Origin: Nocardia vinacea
GTDB lineage: Bacteria > Actinomycetota > Actinomycetes > Mycobacteriales > Mycobacteriaceae
Reading direction: 5' to 3'
NCBI RefSeq assembly: GCF_035920345.1
Contig: NZ_CP109149.1
Coordinates: 5,518,001-5,582,000 of the forward strand
DNA: 64,000 nt
Shown: piece after piece, positions 28,520 to 36,942 of the stretch
Position numbering within the stretch: the first letter of the stretch is position 1
Layout: every line of letters begins with the position of its first letter
Translations under genes and position numbers: made by a program
The notes under the pieces: generated by a model
What the model saw: only the letters and a program-made list of their open reading frames with translations
What the model was told of the DNA's origin: nothing
The model's database searches: none

Positions 28520-29248
28520 ATGGCGGATACCCGCCCTTCGATCGCCCGCTATCTGCGGGAACGCCGGGAAGCCGCCGGACTGACCCAGGCCGCGATGGCC
28601 GTGGCCACCGGATTCCCGCAGACGGTGATCCAGGATTTCGAACAGGGCGTGGTCGCGCCGACCTCGGCGACGCTCGGCCGGTTGTTCGATGCGCTGGGTG
28701 TACCGGTGTTCTTCCGCGACCACATCGTGAGTCTCACGCAGGCGAGCCAGTTTCCGGAGACCTTCGGCCCGGTGCCGAGCGCGCCGCTGCCCACCGATCT
28801 GCGCACTTTGCGCGGCCTTGCCCAGCCCGCCTGGTTCCAGATCGTGCCGACCTTCGATCTGGTCGCCGCGAACTCCGCGTACCTGCGGCTATTTCCCGGA
28901 CTCGAGCCCGGCGACAATATCCTCGAGTGGACGATGCTGAATCCGGAGGCCAGACAGGCCGTGCACGAGTGGCACAAGGAAGCGCATCTGATGGTCTACG
29001 CGCTGCGGATGATGGCGCCGGGGTTGGTGCCGCCGGAGCGGCTGGACAAGATCATCTCTGCCTGCCGGTCGGCGCCGGAGTGGGAGCAACTGTGGCTCAC
29101 TGATGTCGCACCGGCCGATATCGCCAGGCAATGGATCCACGTGCGTGATCCGGCCCGCCGCGAACTGCGCCGAATGACATTGAACGTCTTCATGTCCGAA
29201 TTCCCGCGGCGGCCATGGTGGATGTACACCCTGGTGCCGATCGACTGA
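28520..29248 (+). CDS. XRE-family regulator with MmyB-like ligand domain
   Basis: 242 residues from ATG 28520, which is preceded by a good caggaggc. N-terminal helix-turn-helix (TQAAMAVATGFPQTVIQDFEQG, about 22-43), then an MmyB/MLTR-type ligand-binding domain (WFQIVPTFDLVAANSAYLRLFPGLEPGDN, IHVRDPARRELRRMTLNVFM). In related Streptomyces regulators this domain binds lipids or fatty acids. It probably regulates itself; it is convergent with the MFS gene, so that target link is weak. The frame can extend to 28466, but the RBS argues against it. Confidence 0.85.
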   Translation: MADTRPSIARYLRERREAAGLTQAAMAVATGFPQTVIQDFEQGVVAPTSATLGRLFDALGVPVFFRDHIVSLTQASQFPETFGPVPSAPLPTDLRTLRGLAQPAWFQIVPTFDLVAANSAYLRLFPGLEPGDNILEWTMLNPEARQAVHEWHKEAHLMVYALRMMAPGLVPPERLDKIISACRSAPEWEQLWLTDVAPADIARQWIHVRDPARRELRRMTLNVFMSEFPRRPWWMYTLVPID

Positions 29249-29340
29249 ACCCCCTGGCAGCCGGCTCGCCACCCAGGCGGACATTCATCGGCCCGAATGC
29301 GTGGCCGCGGTGGGGCTCGATCCGGCCATCAAACGACAAC

Positions 29341-29372
29341 GGGGCCGATCCTCGCCGTTGCGGATCGGCCCC
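29341..29372. terminator. Bidirectional terminator hairpin
   Basis: An 11-bp perfect stem (ggggccgatcc with ggatcggcccc) and a 10-nt loop between two convergent genes. No clear T-tract on either side. Confidence 0.7.
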
Positions 29373-29400
29373 GTGGCCGTTCGGGCTCGTGACCCGATGA

Positions 29401-30858
29401 TCAGGCGTGCCCGGCCTTATCGGCGGCATCGGCTGCCTTGCGCATCGGAATGATCAGCGTGAGCACGATGGCGACCAGGGCTGCGGCCGTGGCGATCAGG
29501 AAGGTGGTGTGGAAGCCGTCGCGCGAGGGCAGTACATGCGAGCCGAGCTGCATCGTCATGTGGGCGAGCACCACGCTCATCACCGCCGCCGAGGTCGAGG
29601 TACCGATCGAGCGCATCAGCGAATTGAGGCCGTTGGCCGCGGCAGTCTCCGTGAGCGGCACCGCGCCCATGATCAGCGCGGGCATCGCGGCATAGGCCAG
29701 ACCCACACCGCCCGCGACGATCATCGCCGCGATCATCAGCTCCCAGACGCTGTTCATCAGCACCACGGCACACAGATAACCGACCGCGATCACCGCCGAA
29801 CCGAGCGCCAGCGTGACCTTCGGGCCGCGCGCCGCCGACAGCCGCGCCGAGACCGGCGACAGCAGGATCATCACGAATCCCGTCGGGGCCAGCGCCAATC
29901 CGGCATTGACCATGGACAGGCCGAAGCCGTATCCGGTTTGTTCCGGCGCCATCATCAGCTGCGGGAAGGTCAGCGACATGGCGTAGAGCGCGAAACCGAC
30001 CGCGATGGAAGCGAGGTTGGTGAACAGCACGCGCGGCCGCGCCGAGACCCGCAGGTCGACCAGCGGCGAGCGCTGCTTCAGTTCGAAGAACCCCCAGACC
30101 AGGAATACCACCAGAGACAGCGCGAACAGGCCGAGTGTGCTCGCACTGCCCCAGCCCCAGTCCGCACCCTTGGTGATCGGAATCAGCAAGGCCAGCAACG
30201 CAATCGACAGTCCGACCGCACCACCGAAATCGAAACGCGCAGGCGTGCGCACCGGCGACTCCGGTACGAAGACGAAAACCAGTGCGGCACAGACGACACC
30301 TAGCCCGGCCGCGGTCCAGAACAGCATGTGCCAGTCCGCATTCTGCGCGATCGCCGCCGCCAGCGGCAGGCCGAGCGCGCCACCGACACCGAGTGTCGCA
30401 CTCATGATCGCCATCGCGGACCCCACCTTCTCGGCGGGCAATTCGTCACGCATGATGCTGATGCCGAGCGGGATCGCGCCGACCGCCGCACCCTGCAGCG
30501 AGCGCCCGATGATTTCGGGCGCCAGCGCGGAGGACAGCGCGCACACCACCGAACCGGCGACCATCGACACCAGATTGGCGAACAGCACCCGGCGCTTGCC
30601 GAACATATCGCCGAGTCGGCCGCTGATCGGGGTCGCGACGGCACCGGCCAGTAGGGCCGCCGTGATCACCCAGGAAGCATTGGACGCCGAGGTGTCCAGC
30701 AGCGTCGGCAGCGTGGGAATGATCGGAATGACCAGCGTCTGCATCAGCGATACGACGACACCGACCATGCCGAGGGTCGCGATGAGTAGGCCGGATGCAG
30801 GACGGCGCCGGGCGTCGTTCTCGGTGACGGTCGAAGACGCGTCGGCTGCAACAGTCAT
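29401..30858 (-). CDS. DHA2-family MFS transporter
   Basis: Drug/proton antiporter-like protein of 485 residues, 14 predicted helices. The motif GRLGDMFGKRRVLF (motif A, about 81-94) and SLQGAAVGAIPLG (antiporter motif-like) point to the DHA2 group of multidrug pumps. Divergent from a MarR-type regulator with two operator-like palindromes between, so inducible by substrate is likely. Substrates cannot be read. Confidence 0.9.
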   Translation of the reverse strand: MTVAADASSTVTENDARRRPASGLLIATLGMVGVVVSLMQTLVIPIIPTLPTLLDTSASNASWVITAALLAGAVATPISGRLGDMFGKRRVLFANLVSMVAGSVVCALSSALAPEIIGRSLQGAAVGAIPLGISIMRDELPAEKVGSAMAIMSATLGVGGALGLPLAAAIAQNADWHMLFWTAAGLGVVCAALVFVFVPESPVRTPARFDFGGAVGLSIALLALLIPITKGADWGWGSASTLGLFALSLVVFLVWGFFELKQRSPLVDLRVSARPRVLFTNLASIAVGFALYAMSLTFPQLMMAPEQTGYGFGLSMVNAGLALAPTGFVMILLSPVSARLSAARGPKVTLALGSAVIAVGYLCAVVLMNSVWELMIAAMIVAGGVGLAYAAMPALIMGAVPLTETAAANGLNSLMRSIGTSTSAAVMSVVLAHMTMQLGSHVLPSRDGFHTTFLIATAAALVAIVLTLIIPMRKAADAADKAGHA

Positions 30859-30863
30859 GAATA

Positions 30864-30894
30864 TGTACGGTACACATCCTATGTATCGTGCACA
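30864..30894. promoter_or_regulatory. Two operator-like palindromes for MarR regulator
   Basis: TGTACGGTACA (30864-30874, perfect, central G) and a related degenerate site TGTATCGTGCACA (30882-30894) stand 18 bp apart, in the 75-bp gap between the divergent pump and MarR gene. The first starts 6 bp upstream of the pump ATG. They suit a MarR dimer that represses both genes. Confidence 0.65.
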
Positions 30895-30933
30895 ATTTGC
30901 AATCGGCGTGATTCAGCCGACATAGTGTGGGCC

Positions 30934-31413
30934 ATGCCCGAATCAGGTCCCGAGGATGACGATGAGCTCACCCGCCTCGTCTTCGAGTTGACCCTGCTCT
31001 CCCGGCACTTCCCGGCCTCGCTGCTGCGCCGGCCCGGATTCCAGCTCGACCGGTCGGCGTATCTGATCCTGACCAGGCTGGAGATGGACTTCCCGCTCAG
31101 CCTGCGCGAACTATCGGAGGCCTTCCAGCTCGATATCTCCACCATCAACCGGCAAGTCGCCGCGATGCTGAAGCAGGGCTTGGTCGAGCGCGTCCCCGAT
31201 CCGGACGGCGGTATTGCCCGCAAGATCCGGGCCAGCGCCAAGGGCCTGGAATTAGTGACCGCCGATCGCGAGCAGAGCCAGGAGGGCATCGGCGCGGTCG
31301 TCGCCGACTGGACGGCCGCCGATATCGCGCAGTTGAGCGGACTCATCTCTCGGTTCAATACGTCGATAGAGCATCTCGAGGAGAATCCGTGGCCGCGCCC
31401 GCCCGCCCGGTAG
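30934..31413 (+). CDS. MarR-family transcriptional regulator
   Basis: 159 residues from ATG 30934; a GTG at 30925 is an alternative. The winged helix is clear: LILTRLEMDFPLSLRELSEAFQLDISTINRQVAAMLKQGLVERVPDP, with the DPDGG wing loop. Acts as a dimer on palindromic DNA and is usually released by a small aromatic ligand. Its neighbour is the divergent MFS pump. Confidence 0.9.
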   Translation: MPESGPEDDDELTRLVFELTLLSRHFPASLLRRPGFQLDRSAYLILTRLEMDFPLSLRELSEAFQLDISTINRQVAAMLKQGLVERVPDPDGGIARKIRASAKGLELVTADREQSQEGIGAVVADWTAADIAQLSGLISRFNTSIEHLEENPWPRPPAR

Positions 31414-31459
31414 GCCACCGAGTGGCGCGGCCCCCGGGGCGTCGGGCAATATCGCTGCG

Positions 31460-32080
31460 GTGAGGTTCGGGTTCGGGGTGGTCGCGGCGTCACTGTTCGT
31501 GGCGTCGCCGCTCGCCGTCGGCTGCGGACTCGATACCGAGGCCGACGAATGGAACGGCTGGACGGTGACGGTGTATTACACGGCGGTCGAGTCCTATCAT
31601 TCCGGACCGCTCGAAACCGTACGCGGCTGCAGCGATCTCGAATGCACCGACGCCAACGTCGAAATAGGCTCGCTGCCAGAGGATTTCGTCGACGTGGTAC
31701 GTGATGAGGGCACCGGCCGGATCACCAGCGGCGAGCACGCGGGTCGATATCTGAACTGGTCCTACGATGTCGGCTTCTGGGTTGACACCGAACCGCGGGA
31801 CACCCGAGGCGAGGCGCTGCATCCGTTCGAGAGTGCGGCCGCCGATGGCATCGAGCCGGGAACCCGATTGCGGCTCACCGGTTGCGGGAACGCAAGGGCC
31901 GACAGCGTATGCGGCAAATTCAGTGCCGCAACTTGGACGATCGGCGACGAATTCACACCGGGACTCGGCGGCCCACGGCATCTGGACCTCTACATCGGCG
32001 AGGAAACTTCCGAAAGTTTCACCGAGGGACCGGATTTCGTGACATTCACCGGTGCGACGCTCGAACCCGTCGGGCCCTGA
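31460..32080 (+). CDS. Exported lipoprotein-like protein, unknown
   Basis: 206 residues from GTG 31460. A hydrophobic signal (VVAASLFVASPLAVGC) ends with a Cys in a lipobox-like context. The mature part has Cys pairs (RGCSDLEC, TGCG...DSVC) and a central ASYDVGFWVDTEP-like region (SYDVGFWVDTEPRD). The YYTAVESYHS start and the RLRLTGCG segment suggest a small beta-barrel, but I recognise no family. Its last 91 bases overlap the 3' end of an AraC remnant on the other strand. Confidence 0.7.
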   Translation: MRFGFGVVAASLFVASPLAVGCGLDTEADEWNGWTVTVYYTAVESYHSGPLETVRGCSDLECTDANVEIGSLPEDFVDVVRDEGTGRITSGEHAGRYLNWSYDVGFWVDTEPRDTRGEALHPFESAAADGIEPGTRLRLTGCGNARADSVCGKFSAATWTIGDEFTPGLGGPRHLDLYIGEETSESFTEGPDFVTFTGATLEPVGP

Positions 32081-32328
32081 CCCCCTTCGAAGTACACGCC
32101 GGGCGCAATGCCGTAGCAGCGCCGGAACCAGCGGGTCAGATGGGCTTGATCGGCGAATCCGGCCTCGATCGCCGCCTGGCTGATCGGTCGGCCCGCGGCG
32201 ATCAATCTGCGAGCCGTGCGCAGCCGCAGCAGTCGTTGGTAATCGCTCGGTGCCAAACCGTAGTTGGTGCGGAAGGCGCGATACAGTGCGAATCGGCTGC
32301 ATTCCGCGGCTTCGGCCAGATCGTCCAT
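31990..32328 (-). pseudogene. AraC-family regulator remnant, C-terminal domain only
   Basis: Only the two-HTH DNA-binding domain remains: SMDDLAEAAECSRFALYRAFR and RPISQAAIEAGFADQAHLTRWFRRCYGIAPG. Family resemblance continues upstream of the ATG to about 32365 (VRTVLHDRYLDPI) and then stops. A normal AraC regulator would have 150-200 more N-terminal residues. On the other strand, a transporter remnant starts at the same point (32381). I read this as a deletion scar. A stand-alone DNA-binding domain could still be made from ATG 32328. Confidence 0.65.
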
Positions 32329-32380
32329 GGAGATGGGGTCGAGATAGCGATCGTGCAGTACCGTACGGACCCGTCGTGCG

Positions 32381-32626
32381 ACCGCCCTCGCATATGTCCT
32401 CTACTACTGCGCGGTGAGTCAGGTCGGACCGGCGACCGCAGCGGCGGCGATGTTCCTCGTGCCCGCGTTCGGTCTCAGCTGCGCGTGGATGTTGCTCGGG
32501 GAGTCCATCTCGCTGACGCAGGCCCTCGGGGCCGCACTGATGTTCGTCGGTGCCTGGCTGAATAGTCGCAGCAACGCGCCACGCGAAACGACGCCCGCGC
32601 CGGAGCCGGTCGACGTGCGTTCCTGA
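32381..32626 (+). pseudogene. EamA/DMT transporter remnant, C-terminal part
   Basis: The frame beginning TALAYVLYY at 32381, then VGPATAAAAMFLVPAFG, AWMLLGESISL and QALGAALMFVGAWLN, is the last two to three helices of a drug/metabolite transporter (EamA). A complete protein has ten helices. An in-frame stop lies about 48 bp upstream, so the rest is gone. It abuts the truncated AraC gene, and the pair probably was a divergent regulator-transporter unit. Confidence 0.75.
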
Positions 32627-32690
32627 GGTTTGGATGGCCGCTGGCGAGGCATTACGTGGATGACACGACCGTCTGGGCTAGGAGGATCGC

Positions 32691-33254
32691 GTGTCTTCTG
32701 CAGTGATAGCAATAGTGGTCGTCGTGGTGCTGGTTTTTGTCGTGGCCGGGTTGCTGGTCGCGGCTTGGCCGGTGCTGCGGAGAAAGCGGCTGCGCAAGAA
32801 GTTCGGGCCCGAGTACGACCGGACCATGGAAGAGATGGAGAGCCGGAAAGCCACCGACCGGGAGCTGACCGAACGGGAGCGGCGCCATGCCGAACTCGAT
32901 ATCCGGGAACTGTCGGAGCAGGAGAAGCAGCGGTATCGCACCGAGTGGGCGCAGATGCAGGAGCACTTCGTCGACGCTCCGGCGGATGCGGTGACAGCAG
33001 CCGATGTGCTGGTGGCCGACATCATGGCCGAGCGCGGCTACCCCACTGAAGGGTATGACCAGCAGCTCGCCGATCTGTCCGTCGAGCACGCGGCGACGGT
33101 GGGCCACTATCGCGCCGCGCACGAGATCGCGATCCGGCGCTCCGATACCCGAATCTCCACCGAGGACATGCGATTCGCGGTGGTGCAGTACCGCGAGTTG
33201 TTCGAGGACCTGCTCGGCGGCACGCCGGACGAGAAGAAGGAAGTAAAGCAATGA
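32691..33254 (+). CDS. Membrane-anchored conserved actinobacterial protein
   Basis: 187 residues, GTG start, one N-terminal membrane segment (about 4-25) and then a charged helical region. The core RTEWAQMQEHFVDAPADAVT with AADVLVADIMAERGYP and a later MRFAVVQYRELFEDLLGG is found in many actinobacterial surface-facing proteins of unknown role. Most of the protein is likely outside the membrane or as a coiled coil at its face. The next gene carries the same domain, with ATGA overlap. Confidence 0.75.
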   Translation: MSSAVIAIVVVVVLVFVVAGLLVAAWPVLRRKRLRKKFGPEYDRTMEEMESRKATDRELTERERRHAELDIRELSEQEKQRYRTEWAQMQEHFVDAPADAVTAADVLVADIMAERGYPTEGYDQQLADLSVEHAATVGHYRAAHEIAIRRSDTRISTEDMRFAVVQYRELFEDLLGGTPDEKKEVKQ

Positions 33255-33907
33255 GCACGGGGCAGGACCGGGAGCGGAGTCTGGAAAACGAAGTGCCGGA
33301 AGGGGTTTCGCCAACCGGGACACGTACCGGGACCGAAGGCGATTCGGCTGCGTCGTATGGGTCGGCGCCGATATCGGAGGCTGAGGCGAGCGGGGCCGGG
33401 GCTACGTCGGCTGCGGGCTCGGCTGGGAGTGAGAGCGCTGCGGACGAGCGCATAGCTGCGGGCGAGAGCACGGCGGCGGCAGACGAGCGCACGGCCGGAG
33501 GCGCAGCCGAGCGTACTGCGGCAGCCACGAGCACGGGTGAAGCCGAACGCACGGCCACAGACAAGAGCACGGGAGAAGCCGAACGCACGGCCGCAGGCGG
33601 GAACGCAGCCGCAGGGAAGCAGGAAATCGGAGATCAGCCGCTCTTCGGCGCCGCCGATGTCGAGCGCTTGCGCACCGCATGGCGGCAGTTGCAGGGCAGT
33701 TTCGTGGACAGCCCGCACGACGCGGTGACGCAGGCCGACGATCTCGTCATGGCGACCGTTCAGCAGTTGTCCGCCACGCTGGCCGAGCGCAAGCAGTCGC
33801 TGGAACGGCTGTGGTCGCGCGAGGAGGACGGCGATACCGAGGATCTGCGGCTGGCGCTGCGCAGCTACCGCGCGTTCTTCGACCAGTTGGTCGGCACCGG
33901 GAAGTAG
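33251..33907 (+). CDS. Paralog of upstream protein with low-complexity N-terminus
   Basis: 218 residues, ATG overlapping the previous stop (ATGA). Residues about 1-125 are Ala/Gly/Glu/Thr-rich and hold repeats of STGEAERTA(T/A). Residues about 135-218 repeat the neighbour's core (RTAWRQLQGSFVDSPHDAVT, QADDLVMATVQQL, LRLALRSYRAFFDQLVG). No membrane anchor. It may bind to the anchored paralog. After the TAG at 33905 the same frame stays open for 22 further codons (NLRDNILAGLDRLISADR). Confidence 0.72.
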   Translation: MSTGQDRERSLENEVPEGVSPTGTRTGTEGDSAASYGSAPISEAEASGAGATSAAGSAGSESAADERIAAGESTAAADERTAGGAAERTAAATSTGEAERTATDKSTGEAERTAAGGNAAAGKQEIGDQPLFGAADVERLRTAWRQLQGSFVDSPHDAVTQADDLVMATVQQLSATLAERKQSLERLWSREEDGDTEDLRLALRSYRAFFDQLVGTGK

Positions 33908-34032
33908 CGCGGTTCAGGCCCCAACCTGCGCGACAACATCCTCGCCGGACTGGACCGCCTCATCTCCGCCGATCGATGACGCATGTGAAACGCGTATGTC
34001 GCATGGGCGCGCCCATACCATAGGCTTGCGCC

Positions 34033-36018
34033 GTGATTTCCGAGCGTGCAGTGGTCGACGGGCGTTTCGAGTTGCTCGAGCCGCTCGGTAGCGGCGGTAT
34101 GGGGACCGTGTGGCGTGCATATGACCTCGCGCTGCATCGCGAAGTCGCGCTCAAGGAGGTGCGAGCGGAGACGGATGGCGCAGGCTCGCCCGGCGTGCAC
34201 CGCGAGCGGGTGCTGCGGGAGGCCAGGGCGCTGGCCCGGATCGGTCATCCGAATGTCGTTGCCATCCACCACATCGTGGATTCACCCGAAGTGGCACATC
34301 CATGGATCGTCATGGAACTGGTTCGCGGACAGAGTCTCGCCGATCACCTGGCGGCTGGACCGATGCCGCCTGTGCAAGTGGCGCACCTCGGCCGTGGCAT
34401 CCTCGCCGCCCTCCGTGCCGCGCATCAGGTGGGTGTACTGCACCGCGATATCAAACCCGCGAATGTGCTGCTGCGCGAAGACGGTTCCCCGGTTCTGACC
34501 GATTTCGGTATCGCAGCGCTCAACGATATGACCGGTCTGACCTCCACCGGCAGTGTGGTCGGCTCGCTGGATTATGTTGCGCCGGAACGGCTCAGTGGCC
34601 AGGAGGGGCACACGGCCTCTGATCTGTGGTCGTTCGGCCTGCTGCTGTATTTCGCAGTCGAGGGGTTTCACCCGATGCGGCGGGAGTCGACGGTTGCCAC
34701 GCTGGCGGCGGTGATCAGCGGGGCAGTGCCGCCGCCGCAGCGGGCTGGGGTGTTGACTGCGGTTTTGACGGCACTGTTGGTGCCTGATCCGAATCGTCGG
34801 CCGAGTGCCGAGCAGGTGGATCTGATGCTTGCGCGAGCGATTGGGTTCGGTGCTGCGCCCGGAGTGTTCGGTGGGGCGGGCGCGGGTAGCGGGCCGGGAG
34901 CTTCTGGTTGGCAGGGTGGGAGCAGTGATCCGGGGGCTGTTGGTGGACCTAGCGCGGGCAGCGGTCCAGGAGTTCTTGGTGAACCCGATGCGAGCAGCGG
35001 TCCAGGGGCTATTGGTGGACCTGGGGCAGGCAGTGGCCCCCAGGCTTTTGACGGGCAGAGTGGGTTTGGTACGCCGAGTGCGGCCGATGCGCCGGGTGGA
35101 TTCAATCCCCCAGGTGCGGCGTATGGACCCGGATTCAGCACGCCAGGCGCGGGCTATGGCCCCGGCGGGTACAGCACTCCCAGCGCATTCGACACCCCCG
35201 GTGCAAGCAATACACCCGGCGCATTCAGCACACCGGGTGTGGGCAACACACCCGCATTCAGCACACCCGGTGCCTTCAATTCGCCTGGCTCAGTCGAAGA
35301 TTTCCACGGACCCAGCGGCATGACACCCGCCATGCACCCATATGGCTCCACGAATCCCCCTGCGCACAAACAACTCTCACGCGGGATGGTCATCGGCCTC
35401 GCGGCTGCCGCACTCATCGCTGCCGTCGTCGCCACGATCACGATAGTGGCCCTGCTCCCCGATTCGACCGACAACCAGGCCGATCCGAGCAATCCCCCCA
35501 CCACAATTGAATTCCCTGCAACAAGCCGAGCCGCACTCCCGACATCCGGAGCACCCGTAACCGGCAGAACCGTCGACCTCCTGACCCCGACCAGCATCCG
35601 CCAGGCCATCGCCGCACTCGAAAAGGTCTCCGGCAGCGACGAATTCAACGAAGCAACGTTCTACCCGACCTACGCCAACGTCGGCGCACCGGTCAAAAAC
35701 AAACCCGACCTCTACGACCTCTTCGTCTATCGCGACGGAACAGCCACCCGGAAAGGCGCAGGCGGCCCACTCTCCGACAAGGCCACCGTGAAGCTGAGCT
35801 CGATCAACTGGGACATCCTCCCCGACCTGTTCCGCACCGCCGACGAAAGCCTCGGCATCCCCACCCCCACCCTCCGCTACGTAATCGTCGACCCGGCCTG
35901 GACCTTCAACAACGACCAACCAACCGTCATGGTCTACCTGACCGACGACTACGGCGGCGCCTACCTGGCCGCCAACACCGATGGCACCGTGGTAACCAAA
36001 TACCCCAGAGGCCGTTAG
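34033..36018 (+). CDS. Membrane Ser/Thr protein kinase
   Basis: 661 residues, GTG start with no RBS and a TAGGCT hexamer 7 bp upstream, so possibly leaderless. Eukaryotic-type kinase domain: GSGGMGTV (about 18-25), VALKEV lysine, HRDIKPANVLL catalytic loop, DFGIA, and APERL. Kinase ends near residue 275. A Gly/Pro/Ser repeat linker of about 175 residues (AxNTPGAFSTPG type) leads to one membrane helix (VIGLAAAALIAAVVATITIVALL) and a 170-residue outside domain, which has no PASTA repeats. Probably a sensor kinase of the PknB/PknD class. Confidence 0.9.
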   Translation: MISERAVVDGRFELLEPLGSGGMGTVWRAYDLALHREVALKEVRAETDGAGSPGVHRERVLREARALARIGHPNVVAIHHIVDSPEVAHPWIVMELVRGQSLADHLAAGPMPPVQVAHLGRGILAALRAAHQVGVLHRDIKPANVLLREDGSPVLTDFGIAALNDMTGLTSTGSVVGSLDYVAPERLSGQEGHTASDLWSFGLLLYFAVEGFHPMRRESTVATLAAVISGAVPPPQRAGVLTAVLTALLVPDPNRRPSAEQVDLMLARAIGFGAAPGVFGGAGAGSGPGASGWQGGSSDPGAVGGPSAGSGPGVLGEPDASSGPGAIGGPGAGSGPQAFDGQSGFGTPSAADAPGGFNPPGAAYGPGFSTPGAGYGPGGYSTPSAFDTPGASNTPGAFSTPGVGNTPAFSTPGAFNSPGSVEDFHGPSGMTPAMHPYGSTNPPAHKQLSRGMVIGLAAAALIAAVVATITIVALLPDSTDNQADPSNPPTTIEFPATSRAALPTSGAPVTGRTVDLLTPTSIRQAIAALEKVSGSDEFNEATFYPTYANVGAPVKNKPDLYDLFVYRDGTATRKGAGGPLSDKATVKLSSINWDILPDLFRTADESLGIPTPTLRYVIVDPAWTFNNDQPTVMVYLTDDYGGAYLAANTDGTVVTKYPRGR

Positions 36019-36096
36019 CCTCAACAACTTTCACCCCGACCGACACGAAACCCCTGCACCTGGCTCGAATTAGGTGCAACAGCGGATTCAACAGCC

Positions 36097-36333
36097 TCAA
36101 ATATTCGTACCGGGAATAACACACCGCCCATCGGGCCCGATATTCCCGATGATCATCCCATCCGACAACGTACAAAAGCTGCCGATCTGAACGCACTCCC
36201 GATGCGTATTCATAACCATCTGGTCCCCACAGGGCGTCCCCGGATCATCCGGACCAGCCTGCGCACTCACGGGAAAAAGCGCCGCGGCAATCCCTGCAGC
36301 ACCAGCAGCAACCAATAGCGAAATACGAAGCAT
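36097..36333 (-). CDS. Small secreted four-Cys protein
   Basis: 78 residues from ATG 36333. Signal peptide MLRISLLVAAGAAGIAAALF ending VSAQA-GPDD. The mature 50-residue domain has four Cys (TPCGDQ, RECVQ, SFCTLS, GRCVIPG), probably two disulphides. Unknown function; similar small exported Cys proteins occur in actinobacteria. AT-richer DNA follows upstream of it. Confidence 0.7.
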   Translation of the reverse strand: MLRISLLVAAGAAGIAAALFPVSAQAGPDDPGTPCGDQMVMNTHRECVQIGSFCTLSDGMIIGNIGPDGRCVIPGTNI

Positions 36334-36942
36334 GATCAATCCTCCAAACCGATGACGGATCGCGAGCACTTCTCTATTCGGACCGTCCCAATCGTCGGCA
36401 TTTCACACCGAACAAAACCCATCCCCGACCAGCACGATCCTACTCTCCAGCACTCCCAAATACCCCCAATTACACCACTGCCCATATTCCATACTCCAAA
36501 TATTTGCCCGTACGATTGCAGCCGGTCATCAGGACGGAGACACCTCCGGATTGTCGCAGTCGGCCAGCCGCCCTGATGCCCTACATATGGGCAGGAGCCC
36601 ATTCGGTACGTCCTTTTCCAGTGGCTCGATTGCGGTCGGGGAGAAATCGCGGTCCGCTGCTGCAGTCCATCGAATTAGCCGGTGCAACAACAGCTTTCAG
36701 AGTGCTAGTGCCGCGTCCAGATAGCTTCTGCCGTATCGAGCCTTGGTTCGGAGGGTTCTGTCGAACGCAGTCGAATGGTGGTCGCCCACACCGCATTCGA
36801 CCGGCGAGCAGGGTGGTGACGCCGATCCGCGGAGATGAGCAGGATGTCCTGAACACCCAGCAGAGCAACCGTTCACCATCGGTACATATGTGCCGGACGC
36901 GGGGTTCGCTCCGAGACCAGCCATACGCAGATCGCTCGGCGC
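36334..36942. other. 609-bp stretch without a supported gene
   Basis: The first 200 bp are clearly AT-richer than the flanks and hold no good frame. On the minus strand, frames in 36581-36924 hold short segments that look as if they come from one frameshifted protein (VRQNPPNQGSIRQKLSG, then TLRTKARYGRSYLDAALAL in another frame), possibly decayed mobile-element sequence. I cannot assign it to a family. Confidence 0.4.

Noticed and set aside
36581..36868. 95-codon minus-strand frame in the 609-bp gap
   Set aside because: No RBS, no domain, and neighbouring frames look equally protein-like, suggesting a frameshifted relic at best.
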